A stretch of 64,000 nucleotides of DNA. Source: Desmodesmus armatus. Its lineage: Eukaryota > Chlorophyta > Chlorophyceae > Sphaeropleales > Scenedesmaceae. Below, piece after piece: positions 43,148 through 54,539 of the stretch (its first letter is position 1; each line of letters begins with the position of its first letter). The notes beneath the pieces were generated by a model, which saw only the letters and a program-made list of their open reading frames with translations, ran no database searches and was not told where the DNA came from. Position numbers and translations under genes: made by a program. Location: positions 1-64,000 of the forward strand of contig VIIQ02000140.1 of assembly GCA_007449985.2 (NCBI GenBank), read 5' to 3'.

Positions 43148-46100
43148 TGTCTGCCTGCAGCTGCTGTCACTGTGCTGTCCCAGCACAACTGGTGCTGTGT
43201 GTCCAGGGGCTAGAACCTGCACAGCGGAATGGAATGCACAACATAGCACACACGTCAAGGTTGCTGAGTCTCGGCCACATTGGGTGCACAGTGCAGTTGT
43301 GCAACTCGTGCTTCCTGATGGGGCCGCGTGTGCTGCAAAAGGTGGAACAGCGCCTAGGCGTGGCCAGGCACAAGCTTACGAAACAATGTTCAACGTAACC
43401 GTACTTTCTCTAGCGCCCTGCGGCGGCCCCGCATGCCAATGGTGCAACATGCGATACATCACAGTCAAAACAGGCTTTGCTGCCTTGCAATGCCAGGCCG
43501 GGACGCTGAGAATCCTGAGATCACCATTACAGTGCAAGAGCACTGCGACAACGTGCATCCCAAGGACAGCAGGCGACTGGCTGGCAAGCAGCACAGATGG
43601 ACGTGCTCACAAGGGTTCCTGCCCGCCAGACTGCCCCACTGTGCTGCAGACCGTGTGAGACGAAGCAATGTATGCTTGGAAGCATCCTGGCTGCGCCCAC
43701 TGGTCCCAGCGTCCCCACAGGACGCGGATAAGCAGGGAAGGCGCCAACCTGATCAGCAACCCCCGAAACTCGTCAATGATGTAAAGTTCCGCGCCAAACT
43801 CACCGTACGGTATATTGACGTGTGCAGAAGAACAATGGGCCACTTGTGCTTCGCTTCGGCTCTTCAAGGACGACACGACGCTTTGTAGGCGAAGATGCAA
43901 GAAGAATGCTGTGTTCTATATCAAGTGAAAACGCTGGGCAATGTGTTGCTACAATGACGAACGACTAGGCCTGCTTGCACCAACTCAAATGGTTTGGAGG
44001 TGTGTGTACATGTCAGAGAGGCTTTAGGTCTCTGTAGACAGCTCTGCGGCTCATTGGCTGTCAAACAACAATGGCCGCCCGATTGAATTGGATGAGGCTC
44101 AGCGACGCTGGGCATCACCTCCAAGTCAGTGGTCCAGTGCAGTCATCACAACCACAGGTGGTCTTCATTGCCTCATGCTGCCACCCAGCAGCATGTGATT
44201 CTTGTTTTGTCAATCGTTGCTTCTTGCGATCTTACGCAGAGGGGCCTTTTACCACACCACAGCTCCAGCACCCCCCCCCCCTGGCAGATTGGCACTCAAC
44301 ATGGCCAACAGCCATGACAGGACATTGAGGAACACGCCAGTAGGCCTCAGCACTGATATGCACAATAGCAGCGATCAGAAAGAAATTGTTGGCTGATGCA
44401 CCTGGCCACTTGTCTTGCACCTGGGCCATGGCACTGAAACTTCACTGCAGCTGCGCCTTCAAAACAATCAAGGTGTGCAGTGGGCAGTAGTTCCGTTGGG
44501 TGCAGCCAGTCAACAGTCCTACAGGCAAACACATTTATGTGAGGTAACCCTAACTTGAGGGCCCCAAATGAGGGAGTAGCATCCTTGGGTTGACCAGCAA
44601 GCGGCATGGTTTGGTGCAGCCTGCAACTCACATGCTGTCGATGTGCGGCCTCACAGGTGTGACTGTGCGCGCTGCTCGTCCCTGGGTTGCCCCTCATTCA
44701 GCCATTCCTCCCTACCTCCCCTTTGAAAGGAACGCTCCTCCCCCTCCGCATGCAGGAGCGACCATGCCCCCACTTGCACTCCCACCCAGTGGCACCCCCC
44801 CCCCACCCACCCCACCCCGCCTGATCTGCCAGGGCCCCATGGTGCACATTGATCATTGTTATCATTGCCCTGGGCCCCATGCTGTCATCATATTTCATCG
44901 TACAGTTACATGTGCTGACGAAGGCTGCAGTGCAGCGACGTGCAGCAGCTCGCAAGGGCGCTAGAAAAGTGATGGGGAAAACAGGGCATGGCAACACTAG
45001 TGCAACGCTAGTGTTTAGGCAACTCACAGCAGTCCCAGCACAGCAGCAGGCAGCACAGGCAGCCCGCAGAACACTACTAGCTGCAACAACCAATCAATAG
45101 TCAAAAGCGAACCCATTGTCACTTGTCGCTGAGACTGGCAGGGCAGCCCCATCACAGTAGCAGCGGGAACAAGGTGCAGTTATTCCTGCTGCACAACATG
45201 CCATCACAGGGCCCCAGTGACCACATGACAGTGCTATGCTGCCGCTTGCATGCAGCTCCTGCTGCCCAACATGACCACATGGCCGTACAACGCTGACCAT
45301 TTGCAGCCTCGGCATTTGCATCCATGGCATTGGTTCTGTGCAGCTGCGTGCAGGCGACACCTGCAGCCGCTGTACGGTACAGCATTGGGCGCTACACATG
45401 CATGCGCAGCGACAAGCGCTGAACCCAGCCATTGACTCTGGCAATCGTACTCAAACGTCACATGGTGTCTCACTTGAGTGGATGAGTTCCCACCCTCTGG
45501 CCGCCACAACACCCGTCAGTGGCACTCTCGCTCAACCGCACATCTCACACAATTTAGTCAAGGGGCAGCCAACTGTCGGCACAGACGTGTACGTATGTGT
45601 ACGCACACATGGCATGTGCACAGCAGCGGGTTGCATCAGCAGTACTCCTGTTAGTGGCCCAATCGACGGCACAACACATTCAGGGCCCCCTATTCACCAC
45701 AACCAACTCCAAACACAAGCTGTGGTAAGTGTGTTAGTGGGGCTCGCGTGTCATACCCTGCATGCGTTGCCAGTGTTGTTCCAGTCAAACTCAGTCAAAC
45801 CCAGTCAAACCTCCAGGTCATGAGGTCAAATGGCACTGCACCTGTTAGGGCCAGTGATGTGCAGGGTTGGAACCCACAAGGGTGCCCTTAGGCCAGGAGA
45901 GGGGGACTGCCGCCGCAGCACAGCACAGCACAGCAGCCCACACCACTGCCTAATATACAAGCTGCACCTTGACCGTACAACGGCCGACAGCGGTGCATTG
46001 CAGCAGTGCTCGCCACCGCAAATCCCACACTGCATGAAGGATGCTCTGCCGGTGCGGTGCGCTCAGCACACACACAGCCATGCATGCATACGTCCTAGCA

Positions 46101-46774
46101 CACCAGACCACCGCAGACCACCATAAAGAAAAAAAGCAAGATGCGGAGACGGCCCCTCTCCAGAAGGCACGCAGGACGTCAGCACTGCACATTACAGTCA
46201 CTACTGGCGTCACCGATGCTCTCATGAGCATCCATCCTGCTTCCTTTGCAGGAAATGCCCGCACAATCACAGCTGCAGCCAAGCGCTGCCAGCTTCCACT
46301 TCACTGCAGGCTGCCAGCCTACACTCCACAACTTCAAGCCAGCTGATGCAACATTCACCCACAGGCCAGGCGCTTTACAGCTGCACCTGCTGCACAAGCC
46401 GTAACCCAGACGGCCAAACAAGCAAGGCCGGCATGCTTCCTTGCTTGCTGCAGCTGCTGCAGATAGCCAGTCCTCCACAACTTCAGCCCATCCACATCTG
46501 CTGGGCACCCATCCACAACTGCAACCGATCCACATCTGTGCGCTTGCCTGCACGCCTCACAGCTGCAGCCTAGCCACCGCGGCCCCAAGCTACACCTGCT
46601 TCCCAGCCACCACCAAGCACTGATGCAGCTGTTGGACAACCATTCAAAGCTGTGCGGCTGTGCTGGCGCCCGACTCCCTCACAGCCGTTGCCTGCGTCGC
46701 TGATAGTAGCTGCTGGTCACCCATTCACCAATTTTCCAACAGCAAGCAGCAACGCCATTGCCTACATGCGCCCC
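43148..46774. other. Region between PLATZ and HSPA12-A, with no supported gene
   Basis: It should contain the PLATZ promoter and the 3' UTR of HSPA12-A. TTACA motifs at about 46190 and 46373 would read TGTAA on the minus strand. From about 46255 to 46710 there are repeated, decayed CACAGCTGCAGCC(C/T)AGCCA segments resembling the end of the HSPA12-A coding region (AMAGLQL-stop). Otherwise only weak frames and short CA-rich repeats. Confidence 0.45.
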
Positions 46775-49556
46775 TCACAGCTGCAGCCCAGCCATGGCAG
46801 CCTCCATGCCCCCCACACCCGGCAAGTTCACCCGCCGGTTGTGCTCCGCACCCGCAGCCTCGTTACTAAACGTAAAGTCGGCCACCGCATTCCGCTTGTG
46901 CGTCACGTCATACGCCTGAACCTGAACCTCCGCGGCCCCAAACCTAAACCGCAGCTCGATCTTGTAATTGTCGCAGCTCATGCGCCCGGCTTTCAGCATC
47001 CCCAGCTTGAACTTTGGCGTCTTTTCCACCTTCACGTGGACCACACCCACGCGGTACATGCCGGGTTCGGTGGTGTGGGTGGCGTCGGCGGAGTCGGTCG
47101 CGTAGATGGGCACGTGGACCACATCCGCGTCGGGCAGCGGGTAGACCACGAATGGGTCGGTGGCGTCGCCGATCTGCACGATGTCGTTGATGCGCACCAG
47201 CGGCCTGTGATGTGCAGGGGTGAAGGTTGACAGCAGGGGAAGTTAGGGTCCGGGCTGTGGACTTTTCAAGTCACTGAAGTCACTAATGTTTTTGAGCGGC
47301 GGCGTCGGCGATATGCACGATGTCATTGATGCGCACCAGCGGCCTGTGAGGGAACGATGTGTTGGAGGAGAGGTTCAGCAGGGGAAGTAAGGGTCAGGAC
47401 AGCAGGGGAAGTAAGGGTCCGGGGGTGGACTTGTCATTCAGGGAAGTCAGTACAGGTGTTGAGCTGTGCGTGCTCACGCACAATCTGCACGATCTGCACG
47501 ATGTCGTTGATGCGCACCAGCGGCCTGTGAGGGAGGTATATGCAGGAGGAGAGGTTGAGGAACACAGCACAGGAAGTGACTGTCGGGAGTGTGGTTCTCA
47601 AGCAAGTCACTACAGCTTTTTGAGGAGGTGTGCGCGCTCACGCAGGAGGTCTGGTGTGCAAAACACACCTGAGTATATCTCAGTGCAGCACAGTCAACGC
47701 ACAGCACAGACTAGCCATCACAGCACAGTCATGGATCAGAACCCACTTACAGAAGCAGTGCCAACAAGGCCGCCCTCACGCAAACCCCATGGGTACAAAC
47801 AGTACAGTCAGCAAGCAAGCACATCACAGCATTGTAGATAAGAACACAATGCATGAAACCAGCACTACAATCCAAGCGGTCCCTCCTCACCTGAAGTGTG
47901 TCTCGCACCATGTGCGTCCCTTGCGGTCTGTGATGCAGCGCCCGTGCAGCTTGCAGGTGTCGGTGGGGTGGTCCCCCACGTTGATGCCGTACGTCAGACG
48001 ACTCACACGAGACAGGATGGCGTCAGGCCGCTGAAGGTGGATGGTGTTGCCTGGGGGTTTGGGGGGAGGGAACATGGGGCGCGCATGTTGGTGGTTTGCG
48101 CGTATTCGAACGGGTTTGAGGGGGGGGGGGGGATGGCATCTGTAGGTTTTGCCTGGTGGGTGGGGGTGTGTTGAGGGCGCCAACAGCACTGGGCACGCAG
48201 TGTTGGTGGTGGTAATTGTGTGGTGCAAGGTGTGTGGGGGAGGGGGAGGGGCTCCTGTTGCTCCATCGATTAGTGTCAAATGGCTGCAATTTGATGGTGC
48301 TGCTGGTGAATCAGGTGGGCAGGTTGCATGTTGTGCAAATGTGGCAGGTTGTGTTGTATAAGACACCGCGGAGCTTGAGTCCAGCCGATGCGGTCCTGCT
48401 GACATACTCCACACACAAACACTCCCAATGTGGCTGATCGCACTTCCATCCCCATCCCACGGCACAGTCGTCGCTCACCGAGCACCACCGCCCGCCCAGT
48501 GTTGTTGGGCCGCACAGGAGCATTCTTGAGCAGGCTGCCACACTCGCCCCTGGTTGCCTGCCCCTTTCCTGCCCTCCCCCTCCCCACACCAAGTCCCTGT
48601 GCAGCCCTCCAGTCCAACAACCCCCACACACCCACACTCCCAACATGGCCGATAACACCTCCCAACCCCCCCCCCCAACACACACACACACACACTGTTT
48701 GACTATCCTTGTCGGATGATTGCTAGCCAGCATGCATGTGCACGCATGCAGTCTCTCTGTCGACACACCCCAACCCCTGGCACAGCAGTCACTCACCGAG
48801 CACCACCGCCCGCCCAGTATTGTTAGGCCGCACGGGAGCGTTCTTGAGCAGGCTGCCACACTCGTCAGTCAGCCGCCGCTGCAGGTATGGGCTGGAGCCA
48901 AAACCACCTGTGGGGCAGACACACATATGTTTGGAAGGCAGCATGCCCCAAAACAGCACATGCACACAACGTGTTTGATAGGGGATGGTTAACTTCAGAC
49001 TCACGTTCACTCACATCTGCCCGCCTGCCAGCACCAGTATGCCTGCCCCAATGCCCCCCGTTGCCGCCACCGAGTGCTGAGCATATGTATGACAGTGTGC
49101 GATTGTTTGACAGTTTGCTCTACACTGCCACCGCCCCCGCCCCCCCCCCCACACACACACACATGCATCCCACACACACCTGCCAGCACCAGTATGTCTG
49201 CCCCACTGCCCGCCCCCCTCCGCCACCGAGTGCTGAGCATAGAGTCTGACAATCGGCAGTCATGTGCCACAGCCACACCCCCCCACACACACACACAAAC
49301 ACAGCTGATTGGATGCATACTCTCTGTCTACACACACACGCCTACATACATCCCACACCCACCTGCCAGCACCAGTATGTCTGCCCCGCTCCCTCCCGTC
49401 CGCCGCCGTGTTGAGAGCATCTCCTTGACGTTCTCCAGAATGGGTGCCAGCACAGGCTCAAACACCAGCCGACGCATGTCATCACTCGACACAGGCAGAC
49501 GCCCACGCTGCACGCCAGGAGGATTGGACGGCAGCCGCTGTTGGAGTGAAGGGTCA

Positions 49557-49602
<46 letters not shown>

Positions 49603-52600
49603 CAGCAGCAAGGGAAGAGGAGGAGGGCACGCTTGTTTAGCGATGGTGTGACAAAACACCAGTCTGACGTCAGTCTGGGGCTGTTGTCTCCTGACTGCAA
49701 GGCTGTAATGCAGTGCTGCACTAGAGATCGACATGAGCGCTGGTGGTGCCGGGGGAGGGCGGGGGCCTGCCAGTGCAGCTATTTGGCTGTCGATGAATGC
49801 GCAGTTGGCCACCACCCACCACCCAGCAGCAGCACACCACCAGCAGAAGCCTATGCGTTGTGACCCCTCAGCCCCCTGCCACTACTAGTAGTACACCCCT
49901 CACCTGCACCCCTCTTTCCCATGGTGCTCACCCACCTCCCACCCCTGCTCCCCCCTTGCTCCTCCCCTTTCCCCCCTCCCACCCTCACCGTTAAAAGCCC
50001 ATAGTCTGGCTTAAAGTATGCAATGCTGCTTTTTGACTGCACTGGGAAGTTCCACACGCCTGCAGATGCGTGTGCCAACCCCCTCCCAACAAACACCCAC
50101 ACAACTTGCACGTTCATTTTTGGCTTGCATGTTCAGATTTGGCTACACAAGTAATCACTGTGCTAACACACACACCACACACCAATCCATGTGACTCCTA
50201 CCTCCTGTCCCCCCCCCCCCTAAACCTCCCACCCACCCACCCACCCACCCACCCACCCACCCACCCACCCACCCACCCCACCCCACCCCACCCACCCCAC
50301 CCCACCCCCCCACCCCACCCCACCCCACCCCTACTGCCTCTCCCCCCCCCCCTCACCTCCAGCAGTCCATAGTCCAGCTTGAGGTACTCTGTGTTGCTGC
50401 CATCCCACTTGGTCTTGATCTCCTCCCAGTCACACATCTGAACAGAGGCAGGCGCGGGGGGGGGGGGGACACAACACACCCAATCGTCAATCAGCCCAGC
50501 CTGTGACAAGGCAGAGACAGCTTGCCACAATGGTCGTGGCCCCTCCCCAGACCCCCTCCAAAAACCTTCTTGCAATTGCAACAGAGGCCTTGAACCCTCT
50601 CGACCCCCCTTCTCCTTGCAATTTCTTATGCGACAGCACACTCTGCTCTCTCCCAAGGCACTCTCCCCCCCCCCTTCCCCCAACAACACTCATCCACCCA
50701 CCCACCCACCCCCGCCCTCCCAACCACCTCTTGTCCCGCCCCCCAGACACTCACACTACCCTCCATCACTCTACCACACTCCATCACACCCTATCACTCC
50801 ATCACTCTTATCTCACACACAATCACCCCATCACTCTGGACCTCTCCCCCCCCCCCCCACCCACCCACAACCCCACCCACACACCTGACTGATGTAGCTC
50901 TGTGGGTCGTCACTCTTCCACTTCTGGTACGCCGCCAGGTTGTCAAACAGCGGCAGCAGCAGGTTGGCCTCAGCCTGTCCGTCCAGCATGCTGCTGCCCA
51001 GCAGCAGGCAGCGGGACCGCAGCCGCTCACTCAGCTGGCTCTCACCAGGGTGGTGCCTGCTGGTCTCAATCTGGTGCATGGCTATGTCAACGGTGCCACC
51101 ACCTGCATCCAGGATCATCCACACCTCGCCAGGAATGGCCTGCAACAGGCGCAGTGTGTGTGTGGGGGGGGGGGGGGTGTTGAGAGAGAGAGTGGGGGGG
51201 GGAGTGGGGGAGGGAGTGGGAGATGGTGCCTGCTGGTCTCAATCTGGTGCATGGCTATGTCAACGGTGCCACCACCTGCATCCAGGATCATCCACACCTC
51301 GCCAGGAATGGCCTGCAACAGGCGCAGTGTGTGTGTGTGGGGGGGGGGGGTGTTGAGAGAGAGAGTGGGGGGGGGAGTGGGGGAGGGAGTGGGAGATGGT
51401 GCCTGCTGGTCTCAATCTGGTGCATGGCTATGTCAACGGTGCCACCACCTGCATCCAGGATCATCCACACCTCGCCAGTAACGGCCTGCAACAAATGATG
51501 GGGAGGGGGCTTGTGTTGAGAAATTGTGTGGGCGGCAGGGGGTGGGGAGGGGGGGAGTAGGGAGATGGTGCCTGCTGGGCAAGGACATTTGGTGCATGGC
51601 AATGTCAACGGTGCCGCCCCCTGCATCCAGGATCATCCAGACTTCAAAAGGGATGGCCTGTGTGTGGGAGGGGGGGGGAGAGGGTGGTAAGTGTGTGTAT
51701 ACACAGGAAGTGCAGCCAGCTAAGTGTGTGTTGGAGGTGGGGTGTTGAGTAGGAGGGGGGAGTGGGGAGGTGGTGCCTGCTGAGCTCAATTTGGCACATT
51801 GCGATGTCAACAGTGCCGCCCCCTGCATCCAGGATCATCCGCATTTCGCCAGGCATGGCCTGTAAGTGGGAGGGGGGGGAGACTGACATGAGATGCAACG
51901 CGTTGTGCATGTGCCTGTGTTAAGCACATAGGATACATGTGCATGTGTGTGTGTGTGGGGGGGGGGATATAGCACAGTATGATTGGGCCCTCTACCAGTA
52001 CATACACTGAGAGCGTCAACATGAAACAGTCGTTATGGGGACCCCCAACCCCACCCCAAGACGCATGCATGCACGTCCTTTCTCCCCCCCCCCCTCCCCA
52101 ACATACCACTGCCTCCTGCTCTTGGATCAGCACCCACATACCCACCATGCACACCCACATACCCACACACTCGCACAAGCACGCACACACACACACAAAC
52201 ACACACGCACACATGCACCGAAATGCAAAGGCTGAGGCGCATTGGCTGGTTGCACTTCCTGAATACACACCCACACCCACACCCCAGCACCTACCCGCAG
52301 TGTGGGTACGTCCTTCATGGGGTCAATGCAAGCCGTGAGTGCCGCCGCCTCCTGCTCATGGATCAGCACAACAGCACTGGCAGACTCCTGCAGCCCCGCT
52401 GGTCCCCCCTGGTCCCGCTGCGAGTGCATGCTGTCCCACCGGCTGCTGCTGGTGACGCTGCTGCTGCTGTTGCTGCTGATGCTGGTGCTGGCGAGGTCAC
52501 GCTTGGGGCACAGCTTCATGTTGGCCTGCTCAGCTGCATAGTGCATGATGCGCTTCGCCTTCAGGGACCTGGACAGGGAGACAGCAAGCGCGCAACAGCT

Positions 52601-54539
52601 AAGGCAGGGACTCTTCAACTCAGCAAGTCATGCTGGTAGCTGGGGAGCAGCAGCAGCAGCTCAGTTTGCAGCAAGAAGTGGCGACAGCAGCAGCAGTGGC
52701 AGTAAGAGGGGGGGTGTCAGGATGCATGACATCAGCAAGACGAAGGATAACAGCAGCAGGGGTAGATGAGATGCTGCATAGTGCATGATGCGCTTTGCCT
52801 TCAGGACCTGGGGAGCAGGACAATACAGCAGCAGTGGTGGCAGCAGCAGCAGCAGCAGCAGCAGCGGGGGGGGGCACCATAATGCGTGACATCAGCAAGA
52901 CGAAGAATAACAGCAGCAGGGGGTGATGAGATGCTGCATAGTGCATGATGCGCTTCTCTCCTGCAACCCACCTCCCCCTCCCCCACCCCTTTTGCTCACA
53001 CCAACTCACCATCCCGCTGGCACTGACCGGCAGTAGTGCACCTCAGCGGTGTCCATGTCAAACTTCACACTCTCCTGCCGCTCACACCCTCACACCCCCT
53101 TTGCTCAAACACATACTCCTGCAGCCTGCTTTGTTTCCCACACACGCCCCCCCCCTTACCCCCGCCTCCGCACTAGGCCTGTTGTGTCGCCCCACTCACC
53201 ATCCTGCTGGCACTGACAGGCAGTAGTGCACCTCAGCTGTGTCCATGTCAAACTTCACACTCTCCGCCAGCTGCTGTCGTGCATGGTCCCTCAAGCAGGA
53301 CAGCATGAGCGTGATCAGCTCAGCAGCACTGTAGGGGCAGTCAGCAGGCAGCTGGCACTCTGCGGGAAGTTTGCTGGGGTCTGGGGCACACAGCGCCAGC
53401 TTGAACTGCTTGCCAGTAATCAGCCGGTAGCGCCGGCCCTCCTCACCAAACAAGCCCTGCGTGTACCTGGGTTTCAAGAAAAGGGGCAGCAGGACGCGTG
53501 CGCAGGACAGAGGGGAGGGGGGGCAGTTAGCAGGTGTGTTGACAGGTGAAGGGGGGATGGGAGGGGTGGGTTGGTCAGGGAGGAAGAGGGGAGGGGGCAG
53601 CTGGCACTCTGATGGGAGCTTGCTGGGGTCTGGGGCACACAGCGCCAGCTTGAACTGCTTGCCAGTAATCAGGCGGTAACGGCGACCCTCCTCACCAAAT
53701 AGGCCTTGCGTGTACCTGGGTTGAAGGGGAAGGGGGCGCAGGACATGGATGGGTTAGTTTGAATGTGTCTGCATCGCTACCGTTTCTACCCGCTACCTTT
53801 CCTGGGGCCTTCATCCGTGCTGCCGCCACGTCTGACAGAGCCACAGCCGCCCCCCCCCCTCTCAATTACGCGTTGACTGCAGCCCACCTTCACACCCTGC
53901 TGCTGCTTCTGAAGGCCCCTATCTCCCTGTCGCCCTGCTGCGGCCCCTGCTGCTGTTGCTGCTGCTGCTGTGTGATATCAGACTGTGATACAAGACAGAC
54001 CCGCCCCTTCACTGATGGGCTGCAGAGGTGCCCCGCTATTTGGCTTCCATGCCTCCCATGCACACCACACCCATTTGTTGCAGCCCCTGTATTGACACAC
54101 GTCTGTGCTTGTGTGGAACTGGTTGCAGCTTCACATATGGACCCAGATGCAGTTCCACACAAGCACACACGGAGTTGAGGCTGTTGTGATGTCTCCCTCA
54201 CCCCCAGCTGCGGCCCCCTCCCCTCCCGCCCCTCCCCTCCCCACCCGCGGAGACCTCCAGCTGCGCCCCCCTCCCCACTCGTCCCCTTCCCCTCCCCAAA
54301 GAACACAGCCGTCCACCGTCCCTCACTCACTTGTTGACTGCTGAGGTGCCCCAGCTGTCCAGCCTCCATGACTCCCGCCCCTCCACCTCAAACAGCAGCG
54401 CTGTGTCTGTCTTGGCCTGGCCTGACAGGTCGTCCCGGGTGTACTGCTGAGGGAACTTAATGCCTGAGGGCTCCTTGCCAAAGGCATAGGAGTATCCTGA
54501 CCTGGAAGTACCCAGGTCTATTCCAATGATGCAGCGCAT
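46775..54539 (-). CDS. HSPA12-like atypical HSP70 ATPase, copy A
   Basis: HSPA12 proteins share the actin/HSP70 ATPase fold but have a divergent C-terminal half; their cellular role is not well defined. Exons, read right to left: 54331-54539, 53200-53466, 52295-52568, 50885-51139, 50357-50437, 49363-49537, 48797-48907, 47891-48050 and 46775-47204, all in frame. Motifs: phosphate-1 loop IGIDLGTSRSGYSYAF at residue 4, LSVPAGWSLKAKRIMHYAAE, AVVLIHEQEAAAL, phosphate-2 loop MILDAGGGTVDIAMHQ, adenosine motif DILVLAGGFGSSPYL, then VSRLTYGINVGDHP and the beta-rich end FVVYPLPDADVVHVPIYATD. The length is about 600 residues, near that of human HSPA12A. It has no N-terminal signal and no EEVD end. It is a tandem paralogue of the gene to its right, but its last 430 coding bases are one exon where copy B has four. 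A diverged extra copy of the 50357 exon lies at 49985-50060. Confidence 0.9.
47290..47532 (-). repeat. Two acceptor-side echoes of the last HSPA12-A exon
   Basis: The start of the 46775-47204 exon (CACAG|GCCGCTGGTGCGCATCAACG with ATCGTGCAGAT) is repeated at about 47298-47347 and 47486-47529. Both copies keep the peptide RPLVRINDIVQI or nearly so. Shared intron (AGCAGGGGAAGT, AAGGGTC) shows that the units include intron sequence. Confidence 0.85.
48474..48550 (-). repeat. Donor-side echo of HSPA12-A exon 7, synonymous changes only
   Basis: This repeats the last ~75 coding bases of the 48797-48907 exon and its CTCG|GTGAG donor. Within the aligned codons (ECGSLLKNAPVRPNNTGRAV, then VLG) four bases differ, and all four are synonymous: AAC/AAT, CCC/CCT, CCT/CCC and AAT/AAC. 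Confidence 0.88.
49020..49245 (-). repeat. Two donor-side echoes of HSPA12-A exon 6
   Basis: The exon end coding LSTRRRTGGSGADILVLAG (49363-49420) is repeated at about 49187-49244 and 49031-49083, with GGCAG|GTGTGT or GGCAG|GCGGGC at the junction. The first copy is open in frame with a few replacements. Between them are CA repeats and a C-run. Confidence 0.85.
49557..49604. repeat. CAG/CTG trinucleotide run beside an exon acceptor
   Basis: About 15 CAG units on the plus strand, read as CTG on the gene's strand, lie 20-70 bases before the acceptor of the 49363-49537 exon. They may act as a pyrimidine-rich tract and are likely to vary in length. Confidence 0.85.
49985..50060 (-). repeat. Diverged copy of HSPA12-A exon 5
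   Basis: Between a GCCTGCAG acceptor and an ACG|GTGAGG donor, the frame reads VWNFPVQSKSSIAYFKPDYG and then LLT. It aligns with the parent exon at 50357-50437 (TEYLKLDYGLLE). It has both splice sites and no stop, so it could be an alternative exon instead of an echo. Confidence 0.65.
50226..50330. repeat. CCCA tandem repeat
   Basis: A run of CCCA units about 100 bases long lies just downstream of the donor at 50357, so the transcript would be GGGT-rich here. It could form a G-quadruplex in RNA or on the non-template strand. A shorter CCCA run lies near 50694-50715. Confidence 0.9.
51229..51863 (-). repeat. Four acceptor-side echoes of the phosphate-2 loop exon
   Basis: The first ~90 bases of the 50885-51139 exon, coding AIPGEVWMILDAGGGTVDIA and MHQIETSR, are repeated with the preceding acceptor at about 51229-51313, 51403-51487, 51585-51658 and 51770-51858. 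The first is identical to the parent. The second has two replacements. The third and fourth have several replacements at the ends, but in DAGGGTVDIA every difference is synonymous. None has a donor; each is followed by GA/CT-rich and poly-G intron. Confidence 0.9.
51691..51723 (-). repeat. Dispersed repeat, reversed copy
   Basis: On the minus strand this reads TTAGCTGGCTGCACTTCCTG then TGTATACACAC, matching the core of the dispersed motif at 5616-5660. It lies between two phosphate-2 echoes. A plus-strand copy is at 52239-52270 (CATTGGCTGGTTGCACTTCC) and a weaker one at 49307-49335. Confidence 0.65.
52768..52962 (-). repeat. Two acceptor-side echoes of HSPA12-A exon 3
   Basis: The exon start coding LKAKRIMHYAA (at 52568) is repeated at about 52770-52808 and 52931-52962. 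Both are followed by the same intron block (AAGACGAAGAATAACAGCAG with CAGCAGGGG), so the unit is about 160 bases. Confidence 0.82.
53009..53085 (-). repeat. Donor-side echo of HSPA12-A exon 2, shared with copy B
   Basis: The exon end coding VKFDMDTAEVHYCLSVPAG is repeated downstream of the 53200 donor with the junction GGATG|GTGAG. The echo and its following intron are also present in the matching intron of copy B (61522-61770). The two echoes share CAGCGGTGTCCATGTCAAAC and TTCACACTCTCCTGC more closely than either matches its own parent exon in copy B. Confidence 0.85.
53592..53745 (-). repeat. Acceptor-side echo of HSPA12-A exon 2
   Basis: About 150 bases repeat the start of the 53200-53466 exon (YTQGLFGEEGRRYRLITGKQ to LPAECQL) with its ACCCAG acceptor and some upstream intron. 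Among about 42 codons, nine differ synonymously and one (Ala to Ser) is a replacement. The copy ends in pyrimidine-rich intron without a donor. Confidence 0.88.

Noticed and set aside
50226..50330. CRISPR-like regular repeat
   Set aside because: It is a plain CCCA microsatellite without spacers, in a eukaryotic intron.
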